The notes beneath the pieces were generated by a model. That model did no database searches, was not told the origin of the DNA, and saw only the letters and a program-made list of their open reading frames with translations. 64,000 nucleotides of DNA from Burkholderia sp. FERM BP-3421 (GTDB lineage: Bacteria; Pseudomonadota; Gammaproteobacteria; Burkholderiales; Burkholderiaceae), in contig NZ_CP117781.1 of the NCBI RefSeq assembly GCF_028657905.1, positions 1,116,001-1,180,000 of the forward strand. Reading direction: 5' to 3'. A program made the translations under genes and the position numbers. Shown in pieces: positions 54,381 to 64,000 of the stretch (position 1 is the first letter of the stretch; every line of letters begins with the position of its first letter).

Positions 54381-56081
54381 ATGACGGCACAGGCTTTTCT
54401 CGACGCGCGCGATTTCCTGCAGCGTCACCGCACCGACTACGACACGGCCTGCCGCGATTTCCGCTGGCCCGAACTCGACACCTTCAACTGGGCGCTCGAC
54501 TATTTCGACCCGATGGCGAACGGCAACGACCGGCCCGCGCTGTGGATCGTCGAGCAGGACGGCAGCGAGGCGCGCTATTCGTTCGCGCAGATGGCCGAGC
54601 GGTCCGCGCGGCTGGCGAACTACCTGCGCGGCATCGGCGTGCGGCGCGGCGACCGGATCCTGCTGATGCTGCCGAACCGCGTCGAGCTGTGGGATGCGAT
54701 GCTGGCCGCGATGAAGCTCGGCGCGGTGGTGCTGCCCGCGACCACGCAGCTGTCGGCCGACGACGTGCGCGACCGCGTGACGCTCGGCGAGGCGCGCTTC
54801 GCGATCGTCGACGAGCGCGAGACGGAGAAGTTCGAGCAGCCGGGCCTCGGGCTCATCAGGCTCGTCGCGGGCGCGCCGCGCGACGGCTGGCACGCGCTCG
54901 ACGACGCCCGCCACGCGAGCGCGGCGTTCACGCCGGACGGCGTCACGCACGCGCACGACCCGATGCTGCTGTATTTCACCTCGGGCACGACCTCGAAGCC
55001 GAAGCTGGTCGAGCACACGCACCGCACCTATCCGGTCGGCCATCTGGTCACGATGTACTGGATCGGCCTGCAGGCGGGCGACATCCACTGGAACATCAGC
55101 TCGCCGGGCTGGGCCAAGCATGCGTGGAGCTGCTTCTACGCGCCGTGGAACGCGCAGGCCTGCGTGTTCGCGTTCAATTACGCGCGCTTCGAGCCGCAGG
55201 CAGTGCTCGACACGCTGGTGCGCCGCGGGATCACGACGTTGTGCGCGCCGCCGACGGTGTGGCGGATGCTGATCCAGCAGCCGCTCGCATCGTTCGACGT
55301 GAAAGTGCGCGAGATCGTCGGCGCGGGCGAGCCGCTCAATCCCGAGATCATCGAGCGGGTCAGGAAAGCGTGGGGCGTGACGATCCGCGACGGCTACGGC
55401 CAGACCGAGACCACCTGCGTGATCGGCAACTCGCCGGGCCAGCCGGTGGTGACGGGCTCGATGGGCCGGCCGCTGCCCGGCTACCGGATCGCGCTGCTCG
55501 ACCCGGACGGCGCGCCCGCGGCCGAGGGCGAGATCGCGCTGAAGCTGGGTGAGGGCGGCCTGCACGCGCGCGACGTGATGAACGGCTATGCGAACAATCC
55601 GGACGCCACCGCGCACGCGATGCGCGACGGCCATTACCGCACGTCCGACATCGCCCTGCTGCGCGACGACGGTTACTACGTCTATGTCGGCCGCGCGGAC
55701 GATGTCTTCAAGTCGTCCGACTACCGGCTGAGCCCGTTCGAACTCGAGAGCGTGATGATCGAGCACGAGGCGATCGCGGAGGCCGCGGTGGTGCCGAGCC
55801 CCGATCCGCTGCGGCTGTCGGTGCCGAAGACCTTCATCACGCTGCGCACGGGCTTCGAGCCGAGCGAGGCGCTGGCGCGCGAGATCTTCCGCTTCTCGCG
55901 CGAGAAGCTCGCGCCGTACAAGCGGATTCGCCGGCTGCAGTTCGCGGAGCTGCCGAAGACCATCTCGGGCAAGATCCGCCGCGTCGAGCTGCGCCGCCGC
56001 GAGCTGGAGCGCGGCGGCGATGCGACGCTGCGGATGCCGGGCGAGTACTGGGAAGAGGATTTCGCCGACGACGCGAAGTGA
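54381..56081 (+). CDS. AMP-dependent acyl-CoA synthetase
   Basis: A 566-residue acyl-CoA synthetase. Adenylation motifs are YFTSGTTSKPKLVEHTH, DGYGQTETT, YRTSDIALLRDDGYYVYVGR and PKTISGKIRRVELR with the catalytic Lys. It is similar to acetyl/propionyl or branched-chain acid synthetases (AMP-binding, ACSM-like). In the valine operon it would activate isobutyrate or a related short acid. It starts at ATG 54381. Confidence 0.87.
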   Translation: MTAQAFLDARDFLQRHRTDYDTACRDFRWPELDTFNWALDYFDPMANGNDRPALWIVEQDGSEARYSFAQMAERSARLANYLRGIGVRRGDRILLMLPNRVELWDAMLAAMKLGAVVLPATTQLSADDVRDRVTLGEARFAIVDERETEKFEQPGLGLIRLVAGAPRDGWHALDDARHASAAFTPDGVTHAHDPMLLYFTSGTTSKPKLVEHTHRTYPVGHLVTMYWIGLQAGDIHWNISSPGWAKHAWSCFYAPWNAQACVFAFNYARFEPQAVLDTLVRRGITTLCAPPTVWRMLIQQPLASFDVKVREIVGAGEPLNPEIIERVRKAWGVTIRDGYGQTETTCVIGNSPGQPVVTGSMGRPLPGYRIALLDPDGAPAAEGEIALKLGEGGLHARDVMNGYANNPDATAHAMRDGHYRTSDIALLRDDGYYVYVGRADDVFKSSDYRLSPFELESVMIEHEAIAEAAVVPSPDPLRLSVPKTFITLRTGFEPSEALAREIFRFSREKLAPYKRIRRLQFAELPKTISGKIRRVELRRRELERGGDATLRMPGEYWEEDFADDAK

Positions 56082-56167
56082 CCCGCGTGCGCCGGCGCGC
56101 ACCACCTGACATGAACCGGGCCGCCGCGCGCACCGCGCGCCGGGGCCAACCCAAGGAGAGTTGCACG

Positions 56168-57697
<1,530 letters not shown>

Positions 57698-57709
57698 ACG
57701 GGAGGCGTC

Positions 57710-58612
57710 ATGAAGATCGGATTCATCGGCCTCGGCCACATGGGCGCGCCGATGGCGCTCAACCTCGTGAAGGCGGGCCACGACGTGCACGCGTTCGACC
57801 TCAGCGAGGACGCGCTGCGGCTCGTCAGGGACGGCGGCGCGCAGGTCGCGGCGTCGGCGCGCGAGGCGGCGGCGGGCGCCGCCTGCGTGATCACGATGCT
57901 GCCGGCGGCCGCGCACGTGCGCGCGGCGCTGACCGCGCCCGACGGCGTGCTGGCCGGGCTCGCGCCGGGCGCGCTGCTGATCGATTCGAGCACCATCGAT
58001 CCGGCCAGCGCGCAGGCGGTCGGCGAGCGGGTGCGCGCGCACGGCGGCGCGTTCATCGACGCGCCGGTGTCGGGCGGCACGGGCGGCGCGGCGGCGGGCA
58101 CGCTGACCTTCATGGTCGGCGGCGACGCCGCCGACTTCGAACGCGCGAAGCCGGTGCTCGCGGGCATGGGCAAGAACCTGGTCCACTGCGGCGCGATCGG
58201 CATGGGGCAGGTCGCGAAGGTCTGCAACAACCTGGTGCTCGGCATCACGATGGCGGGCGTGTCGGAGGCGATGGCGCTCGGGGTCGCGCTCGGCATCGAT
58301 CCGAAGGTGCTGGGCGGCATCATCAACACCTCGACCGGCCGCTGCTGGAGTTCCGACACCTACAACCCGTATCCGGGCGTGGTCGAGACCGCGCCGGCCT
58401 CGCGCGGCTACACGGGCGGCTTCGGCACCGACCTGATGCTCAAGGATCTCGGGCTCGCGAACGACGCCGCGCGCCATGCGCGGCAGCCGGTCTACCTGGG
58501 CGCGCTCGCGCAGCAGCTGTACCAGACCATGAGCAGCCGCGGCGCGGGCCGGCTCGATTTCTCGGCGGTGATCCGGCTGTACCAGCCGGTGCCGGACAAG
58601 GACGCCTCATGA
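57710..58612 (+). CDS. mmsB: 3-hydroxyisobutyrate dehydrogenase
   Basis: A 300-residue NAD-dependent beta-hydroxyacid dehydrogenase. The N-terminal GFIGLGHMGAPMALNLVKAG is the cofactor site, DAPVSGGTGGAAAGTLTFMV the substrate motif, and the catalytic Lys is in GQVAKVCNNLVLGI. It makes methylmalonate semialdehyde from 3-hydroxyisobutyrate. It overlaps the next gene by four bases. Confidence 0.94.
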   Translation: MKIGFIGLGHMGAPMALNLVKAGHDVHAFDLSEDALRLVRDGGAQVAASAREAAAGAACVITMLPAAAHVRAALTAPDGVLAGLAPGALLIDSSTIDPASAQAVGERVRAHGGAFIDAPVSGGTGGAAAGTLTFMVGGDAADFERAKPVLAGMGKNLVHCGAIGMGQVAKVCNNLVLGITMAGVSEAMALGVALGIDPKVLGGIINTSTGRCWSSDTYNPYPGVVETAPASRGYTGGFGTDLMLKDLGLANDAARHARQPVYLGALAQQLYQTMSSRGAGRLDFSAVIRLYQPVPDKDAS

Positions 58613-59400
58613 TCGAACTCGATTACGCGGACGACGGCGCGATCGCGCTCGTCACGCTGAAGCGGCCGTCCGCCAACACCTTCACCGCGGACGGCCTGCG
58701 GCAGTTGCGCGAGACCGTCGGCCGGCTCGATGCGACGCCGCGCGTGCGCGCGCTCGTGATCACCGGCGACGGCCCGAAGTTCTTCAGCGCGGGCGCGGAC
58801 CTGAACACCTTCGCGGACGGCGATCACGCGGTCGCGCGCACCATGGCCGCGTGCTTCGGCTCGGCGTTCGAGGCGCTGCAGGACGCGCGCTGCGTGACGA
58901 TCGCGGCGATCAACGGCTACGCGATGGGCGGCGGGCTCGAATGCGCGCTCGCGTGCGACCTGCGGATCGCCGAGCGGCATGCGCAGATGGCGCTGCCCGA
59001 GCCGTCGGTGGGCCTCACGCCGTGCGGGCTCGGCACCCAGACGCTGCCCTGGCTGGTCGGCGAAGGCTGGGCGAAGCGCATGATCCTCGCGGGCGAGCGC
59101 GTCGACACGGATACCGCGCTGCGCATCGGGCTCGTCGAGCAGGTGGTCGACACGGGCGGCGCGCGCGACGCGGCGCTCGCGCTCGCGCGGCGGGTGGCGC
59201 GGCAGGGCCCGCTTGCGCTCGGCTACGCCAAGGAACTGATCGGGCTGGCGCGGCGCGGCGTGCCGCGCGAGGCGGCGCTCGCGGTCGAGCGCGAGCGCTT
59301 CGTCGACCTGTTCGACAGCGGCGAACCGCGCGAGGGCGTGGCGGCGTTCCTCGGCAAGCGCGCGCCGGATTGGGCCGCTCCGCAAGGAGAGACGCGATGA
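58609..59400 (+). CDS. Enoyl-CoA hydratase (methacrylyl-CoA hydration)
   Basis: A 263-residue crotonase-fold hydratase. The oxyanion loop FFSAGADLNTF and AAINGYAMGGGLECALACDL with Glu in ALPEPSVGLTP match enoyl-CoA hydratases. In this operon it hydrates methacrylyl-CoA to 3-hydroxyisobutyryl-CoA. ATG 58609 overlaps the mmsB stop, and its own stop overlaps the next start. Confidence 0.9.
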   Translation: MIELDYADDGAIALVTLKRPSANTFTADGLRQLRETVGRLDATPRVRALVITGDGPKFFSAGADLNTFADGDHAVARTMAACFGSAFEALQDARCVTIAAINGYAMGGGLECALACDLRIAERHAQMALPEPSVGLTPCGLGTQTLPWLVGEGWAKRMILAGERVDTDTALRIGLVEQVVDTGGARDAALALARRVARQGPLALGYAKELIGLARRGVPREAALAVERERFVDLFDSGEPREGVAAFLGKRAPDWAAPQGETR

Positions 59401-60539
59401 GCGCGCCGATGAGGCAGGCGGGTTCCGAGGCGGCCGCGCAGCAGACGGTGCTGATGCGCGTCGTGAACCGCGTGGCGGTGATCACGCTGAACCGTCCCGG
59501 TGCGCTGAACGCGCTGTCGCACGCGATGGTGCGTGCGCTGGCCGTGCTGCTCGACGCGTGCCGGCGCGACGACGCGATCGCCGCGGTCGTGCTGCGCGGC
59601 GCGGGCGAGAAGGGCTTCTGCGCCGGCGGCGACGTGCGCGCGCTGTATCAGCAGGCGACGCGCGGCGACGACGGCTGGCTGCAGTTCTTCGTCGACGAAT
59701 ACCGGCTCGACCACACGCTGCACGCGTTCCCGAAGCCGGTGATCGCGCTGATGGACGGCATCACGATGGGCGGCGGCATGGGGCTCGCGCAGGGCGCGGC
59801 GCTGCGCGTCGCGACCGAGCGCAGCAGGATCGCGATGCCGGAGACGCGCATCGGCTTCGTGCCCGACGTCGGCGCGACGCATTTCCTCGCGCGGCTGCCG
59901 GTCGAGCTGGCGCTGTACCTCGGCCTGACGGGCGCGACCTTGTCGGGCGCGGATGCGCTCGGCGCGCGGCTCGCGGACCTGTGCGTGCCCTCGTCGTGGC
60001 TCGATACGTTCGAGACGCGGCTCGAACGCGCGGATCTGTCCGGCGAGCCGCTGAAGGCGCTGCGCGCGGTGTTCGAGCCGCCCTGCAACGTGGTGCCCCA
60101 CGCGGCGCTCGACGGGCAGATGCCCTGGATCGTCCGCCATTTCGACAAGCGCTCCGGGGTCGAGCGCATCGTCGCGACGCTGCGGCAGGATCTGGCGCGC
60201 GACGAACTGGGCCGCGAGCACCGGCAATGGCTGCAGGCGACGCTCGATGCGCTGCTCGCGTATTCGCCGACCATGCTCAACGTGACGCGCGAGGCCTTGT
60301 TGCGCGGTCGCCAGATGAGTCTGGCCGAATCGTTCCGGATGGAGCTGGGGATCGCGGCGCGCGCGATCGAGGACGGCGATTTCCGCGAAGGCGTGCGCGC
60401 GCATCTGGTCGACAAGGACCGCAAGCCGCGCTGGGCGCCGGCCTCGCTCGTCGAGGTGCGGGCCGAGCGGGTGCGGCATTTCCTCTGCTCGCCGTGGAAG
60501 GCGGATGCGCATCCGCTGGCGGGGTTGGGGGAGGCATGA
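59397..60539 (+). CDS. 3-hydroxyisobutyryl-CoA hydrolase
   Basis: A 380-residue crotonase-fold hydrolase of the HIBCH type. ALNALSHAMV, EKGFCAGGDVRALYQQ, and GITMGGGMGLAQGAALRVAT followed by MPETRIGFVPDVGATHFLAR are hallmarks, as is the long C-terminal extension. It releases free 3-hydroxyisobutyrate for MmsB, which completes the valine pathway in this operon. It is the last gene of the operon. Confidence 0.92.
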   Translation: MSAPMRQAGSEAAAQQTVLMRVVNRVAVITLNRPGALNALSHAMVRALAVLLDACRRDDAIAAVVLRGAGEKGFCAGGDVRALYQQATRGDDGWLQFFVDEYRLDHTLHAFPKPVIALMDGITMGGGMGLAQGAALRVATERSRIAMPETRIGFVPDVGATHFLARLPVELALYLGLTGATLSGADALGARLADLCVPSSWLDTFETRLERADLSGEPLKALRAVFEPPCNVVPHAALDGQMPWIVRHFDKRSGVERIVATLRQDLARDELGREHRQWLQATLDALLAYSPTMLNVTREALLRGRQMSLAESFRMELGIAARAIEDGDFREGVRAHLVDKDRKPRWAPASLVEVRAERVRHFLCSPWKADAHPLAGLGEA

Positions 60540-60914
60540 CTTAGCGGTCGCAGTGGCGGTCGCGCCGGAATCGGTGGGGCCGCCACCGCCACGCCAGACA
60601 GCCAGCGTGATGAGCGCGACGTTCGCGAATGAGAGCAACAGGATGTACTTGAACACGAAGTCATCCATGGTGCCGTCGGTCGTGAGATCGATCAGGTGCT
60701 CGACCCAGCGAGGATAGGTCGGGAAGTACTCCAGATAGCGGCTCCAGAGCAGACCATAGCCAAGGGTGGCAAGGCAGAGCCAAGCCAGCAGCGCGACACA
60801 CAGGAATAAACGTCTGGCCAAGGTTGTTGAGCGTGAAACGGTATCGGTACATGAGGTGTTGGGCGTCGGATGACTCGACGCACAAATTTGCATCACCGAT
60901 GCGACCCAAAACAT
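60540..60914 (-). CDS. Possible small membrane protein with no defined 3' end
   Basis: On the minus strand from ATG 60914 a frame encodes a protein-like stretch with two hydrophobic helices (RRLFLCVALLAWLCLATLGY and YILLLSFANVALITLAVW) joined by LEYFPTYPRWVEHLIDLTTD. It reads open without a stop into the antisense of the hydrolase gene, to 59223. The real end was probably lost or shifted near 60540, so it may be a truncated or frameshifted remnant. I do not recognise the family. The end coordinate marks only the protein-like part. Confidence 0.4.
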
Positions 60915-60984
60915 TGGAATCGTCTTAAAAATTGCGACCAGCGGGCGATCCTGGTCATCGAGAATCGCCGCCTTTCCCTGACGC

Positions 60985-62379
60985 TCAACCGGTACCGCCT
61001 CCCAACGCCTGATACAGCTTCATCTGGTTGTTGAGCCGGTTCAGCCGGTTCTGCGCGAACGCGCTTTGCGCGTCGCGCAGCCGCGACTGCTGGTCGAGCC
61101 ACGGTTGCACGTCGGTCGCGCCGGCCTGGTAGCGCGCGCGGGCGAGCGATTCCGCGCGCTGGGCCTGGTCGAGCGACAGCTTGCGCTGCACGGCCTCGCT
61201 GTCGAGCTGCACCCGCGCCGACAGCGCGTTCTCCACGTCGCTCAGCGCGTTGTACAGCGCCTGCCGGAAGTTCACGACCGCTTCTTCGTACTTTGTGCGC
61301 GACACCTTGATCTGCAGTTGCATCGTGTTCCACTGAATGAACGGCAGCGTAATGCCGGCGCCCAGCGTGCCGACCGGGTTCTGCAGAAAGCGCGACAGGC
61401 TCGTGGTCATCGTGCCGACGCCGCCCGTCAGCGTCAGGGTCGGATAAAAGCTGGTGCGCGTGATGTCGACATTCGCCAGCGATTCGCGCAGCCGGAACTC
61501 GGTCGCGCGCAGGTCGGGCCGCCGGGCCAGCAGATCGGCGGGCAGGCCCGCGCGCACCTCGGGCAGCGGCTGCGTCGGCAGCGTCGACGGCTCCGCCGCC
61601 GCGATCTGCGGCGGCCGGTCGAACAGGATCGCGAGCGCGTTGCGCGCCTCGGTGCGCTGCTGGATCAGTTGCGTCTGGCTCGCGCGCTGCTGCGACAGGG
61701 TCTGTTCCGCCTGCGCGACGTCGAGCCCGGTGGCCGCGCCCGCCGTGTAGCGCGAGCGCACCAGCGCGAGCGTCTGTTCCGCATACTTGATGTTCGCGTC
61801 GCCGATCGCGATCAGCTAGTTCAGGTAGCCGAGCTGCCAGTACAACTGCGCGGTGGTGCCGATCAGCGACAGCTGCGCCGCTTCGCGATCGGCGTCGGTC
61901 GCCTGCGCTTCCCAGTGCGCAACGTCGCTCTGCGCGGCCAGGTTGCCCCACAGATCGACCACGTAGCTGACCGACCCGGTCAACACGTTCGAGCGCTGGG
62001 TCATCTGATGCGTGTCGAGCGTGCGCGTCACGGCGGCGCTCGCGCCGATCGCGACGCTCGGCGTGAGATTGGCGCCGGCGAGTCCGGCCTGCAACTGGGC
62101 GCGGTACACGCGGATCGCGGCGGCGGCGAGGTTGTTGTTGGTGCGCAGCGCATCCTCGATCAACTGATCGAGCACGGGATCGTCGAACGTGCGCCACCAT
62201 TGCGGATCCGCCGCGGCCGCGGCCGGCGCGGCGGGCGAGGTCCAGTTCGCGGGCATCTGCACGGGCGGCAGCGGCGCGTGGCGGGCCGAGGTCGCGCAGC
62301 CGGCCGTGAGCGCCACGACGCCGGCGAGCGCAAGCGTGAGCAGGCGGGGCGGAGCGATGAAGGCATCGAGACGGATCAT
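60985..62379 (-). pseudogene. Outer-membrane efflux factor (NodT/TolC type) with an in-frame stop
   Basis: An RND/ABC outer-membrane channel of the NodT family. A lipoprotein signal (LALAGVVALTAGC) starts at ATG 62379 and the protein runs through DPQWWRTFDDPVLDQLIEDA to GYLN, where TAG (61818-61816) interrupts the frame at about codon 188. The same frame resumes without shift as LIAIGDANIKYAEQTLALVR and continues through ARRPDLRATEFRLRESLANV to the end. A single nonsense change therefore separates the halves. The gene sits 13 bases after macB on the same strand and should supply its outer-membrane exit. Confidence 0.85.
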
Positions 62380-62392
62380 CATCCTCTCCCCA

Positions 62393-64000
62393 TCAGTCGC
62401 GCGCGAGCGCATCGATCGGATCGAGGCGCGACGCATTGCGGGCCGGCATGAAGCCGAACACGATACCGATCAACGTCGAGCACAGGAAGGCCGACACGAT
62501 CGAGCCGATCGAAAACACCATTTTCCATTGGTTCACGAAGAGAGAGAACAGGAAGCTCAGCCCGAACGACAGCGCGATGCCGATCACGCCGCCCATCAGG
62601 CACACCATCACGGCTTCGACGAGGAACTGCTGCATGATGTCGCCCTGCCGCGCGCCGACCGCCATCCGGATGCCGATCTCGCGGGTGCGCTCGGTGACCG
62701 ACACGAGCATGATGTTCATCACGCCGATGCCGCCGACGACGAGCGAGATCACCGCGATCAGCGACAGCAGCAGCGTCAGCGACTGGCCGGTTTTCTCGAC
62801 GGTCTTCACGACGCTGTCCATGTTGTAGGTGAAGAAGTCCTTGCGACCGTGACGCTGCAGCATCAGCTTCGAGATGCTTTCCTCGGCGGCCTTGCTCGGC
62901 TGGCCGTCGCGCACCCGCACCGTGATGCTGTCGAGATGGCGCTGGCCGAACAGCCGGCCGCTCGCGGTGGTGTAGGGCACCCATACGTTGAGGCTCTTCA
63001 CGTCGCCGAACGCGCTTTTCTTGTCGGCGGTCACGCCGATCACGACGCACGGCAGGTTGTCGACCAGCACGACCTCGCCGAGCGGGTTCCGGTTCGAGCC
63101 GAACAGCTTGCGGCGCGTGTTCTGGTCGATCACGGCCACCTGCGCCTGGCGCCGCACCTCGTCCGGGCCGAAGCCTATGCCCTGCGCCATCTTCATGCCG
63201 CGCACCTGGAAGAAGGTGTCGCCGACCCCGCTGATCAGCGCGTTGACGTCGATGTTGCGGTAGCGCAGCAGCAGGCTGCGCGAGGTCTCGGGCGTCACGC
63301 TGTCGACGTAGTGCTGGTCGGCGAGCGCCGTCACGTCGGCCGGCACGAGGGTCTGGATGGTGTCGTTCTTGCTGTCGCCCCAGTCGGTGCCGGGGTAGAT
63401 GTTGATCGTGTTGGTGCCGATGCTGCCGATCTCGTTGAGCATGTAGCGCTTCGCGCCTTCGCCGATCGCGACGATCGACACCACCGAGGTGATGCCGATG
63501 ATGATGCCGAGCATGGTCAGCAGCGTGCGCAGCCGGTGCGACACGAGCGCGACCCAGGCCATCTTGAACGCCTCGGTGAAGCGTCCGAAGCCGGCCGACA
63601 GGCGCGCCGCGTGGCGCAGCGCGCGGCCCTCGGCCTGCGCGGCCTCGAGCGCGTCGCCTTCGTCGCCGCGCGGGTTCGGCCGGTCGCGGACGATCTCGCC
63701 GTCGCTGATCTCGATGATGCGGCGCGCGTGCGCGGCCACGTTCTCGTCGTGGGTGACGAGGATCACGGTGTGGCCGAGCGCGTTCAGCTCGCGCAGGATG
63801 CGGATCACCTCGTGGCCGCTCTTCGAATCGAGCGCGCCGGTCGGCTCGTCGGCGAGGATCACCTCGCCGCCGTTCACCAGCGCGCGCGCGATACTGACGC
63901 GCTGCTGCTGGCCGCCCGACAGCTGGCTCGGGCGATGGTCGGCGCGGTCGGCGAGCCCGAGGCGCGTGAGCAGGTCGTTCGCGCGCGCGCGCCGGTCGGC
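62393..64000 (-). CDS. macB: MacB-type ABC exporter (ATPase-permease), 3' part
   Basis: This is the C-terminal part of a MacB-family protein; the 5' end is outside the window. It enters with the ABC signature SGGQQQRVSIARAL, Walker B VILADEPTGALDS and the H-loop VTHDENVAAHA. It continues into the membrane part, with TLLTMLGIIIGITSVVSIVA, a large periplasmic domain, and the MacB-type tail GGIGVMNIMLVSVTERTREI. MacB pumps macrolides, peptides or lipopeptide-like compounds together with a MacA adaptor (expected upstream) and an outer-membrane factor. The latter gene, next to it, is interrupted. Confidence 0.93.
   Translation of the reverse strand, partial: ADRRARANDLLTRLGLADRADHRPSQLSGGQQQRVSIARALVNGGEVILADEPTGALDSKSGHEVIRILRELNALGHTVILVTHDENVAAHARRIIEISDGEIVRDRPNPRGDEGDALEAAQAEGRALRHAARLSAGFGRFTEAFKMAWVALVSHRLRTLLTMLGIIIGITSVVSIVAIGEGAKRYMLNEIGSIGTNTINIYPGTDWGDSKNDTIQTLVPADVTALADQHYVDSVTPETSRSLLLRYRNIDVNALISGVGDTFFQVRGMKMAQGIGFGPDEVRRQAQVAVIDQNTRRKLFGSNRNPLGEVVLVDNLPCVVIGVTADKKSAFGDVKSLNVWVPYTTASGRLFGQRHLDSITVRVRDGQPSKAAEESISKLMLQRHGRKDFFTYNMDSVVKTVEKTGQSLTLLLSLIAVISLVVGGIGVMNIMLVSVTERTREIGIRMAVGARQGDIMQQFLVEAVMVCLMGGVIGIALSFGLSFLFSLFVNQWKMVFSIGSIVSAFLCSTLIGIVFGFMPARNASRLDPIDALARD

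Noticed and set aside
59223..60540. Long minus-strand frame antisense to the hydratase/hydrolase genes
   Set aside because: Only the part near 60600-60914 is protein-like; the rest is Arg/Ala-rich antisense of strongly supported genes.

Overview
The window looks like chromosomal DNA of a Burkholderia-type betaproteobacterium. G+C is very high almost throughout, the ORFs are G/C-biased in third position (hence many long antisense shadow frames), and the gene content is typical of the genus: a livKHMGF-type amino-acid importer, a periplasmic KatB catalase with an ankyrin partner, a valine-degradation operon, an acetate kinase/phosphotransacetylase operon, and MerR, LysR, AraC and sigma-54 regulators beside small catabolic genes. 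No rRNA, tRNA, CRISPR array, transposase or integrase was recognised. The identification is at genus level only.

Layout. 0-1.6 kb: end of a molybdopterin hydroxylase gene and a small exported protein. 2-7.4 kb: a complete five-gene branched-chain amino-acid ABC transporter behind a long leader. 7.4-12.3 kb: a minus-strand PhaC-like hydrolase/ackA/pta operon with an FNR-type promoter, diverging from an orphan pair of ATP-synthase gamma and epsilon genes. 12.4-18.1 kb: a frameshifted MFS exporter, a lower-GC solitary Mrr-type endonuclease, and an RhlE-like helicase. 18.7-25.1 kb: a cysteine-cluster protein, a LysR/FAD-monooxygenase pair, a ferredoxin, an AcoR-like sigma-54 activator and two small genes. 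25.3-31.5 kb: a MerR-methyltransferase fusion with a textbook MerR operator, a second MerR, a purine permease, a VanX-type dipeptidase and a TIGR02594 endopeptidase. 31.5-35.1 kb: regulatory RNA-like structures. These include a threonine-codon leader and attenuator in front of a second threonyl-tRNA synthetase that has lost its editing domains, and a look-alike attenuator facing it before a DUF2917 gene. 35.1-37.4 kb: katB-ankB. 37.7-45.2 kb: an eight-gene minus-strand cluster (two desaturases, ACP, cyclopropane-synthase-like methyltransferase, amidohydrolase, fatty acyl-AMP ligase, thioesterase, alpha/beta hydrolase) that looks like a fatty-acid-derived specialised lipid pathway. Immediately upstream on the same strand are a damaged metal-dependent hydrolase, an EphD-like hydrolase-SDR fusion and an M24 peptidase. 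49.7-51.9 kb: slipin/NfeD. 52.0-60.5 kb: an AraC regulator diverging from a six-gene valine-degradation operon. 61.0-64.0 kb: a MacB-type exporter with an outer-membrane factor interrupted by a stop codon.

The most notable items are the attenuated, editing-less threonyl-tRNA synthetase, the FAAL/ACP/desaturase lipid cluster, the orphan F1 gamma-epsilon pair beside the FNR-type acetate operon, and the MerR-TipAS-methyltransferase fusion. Three loci carry reading-frame lesions (MFS exporter, metal-dependent hydrolase, outer-membrane factor). They may be genuine decay, or in the frameshift cases assembly errors.
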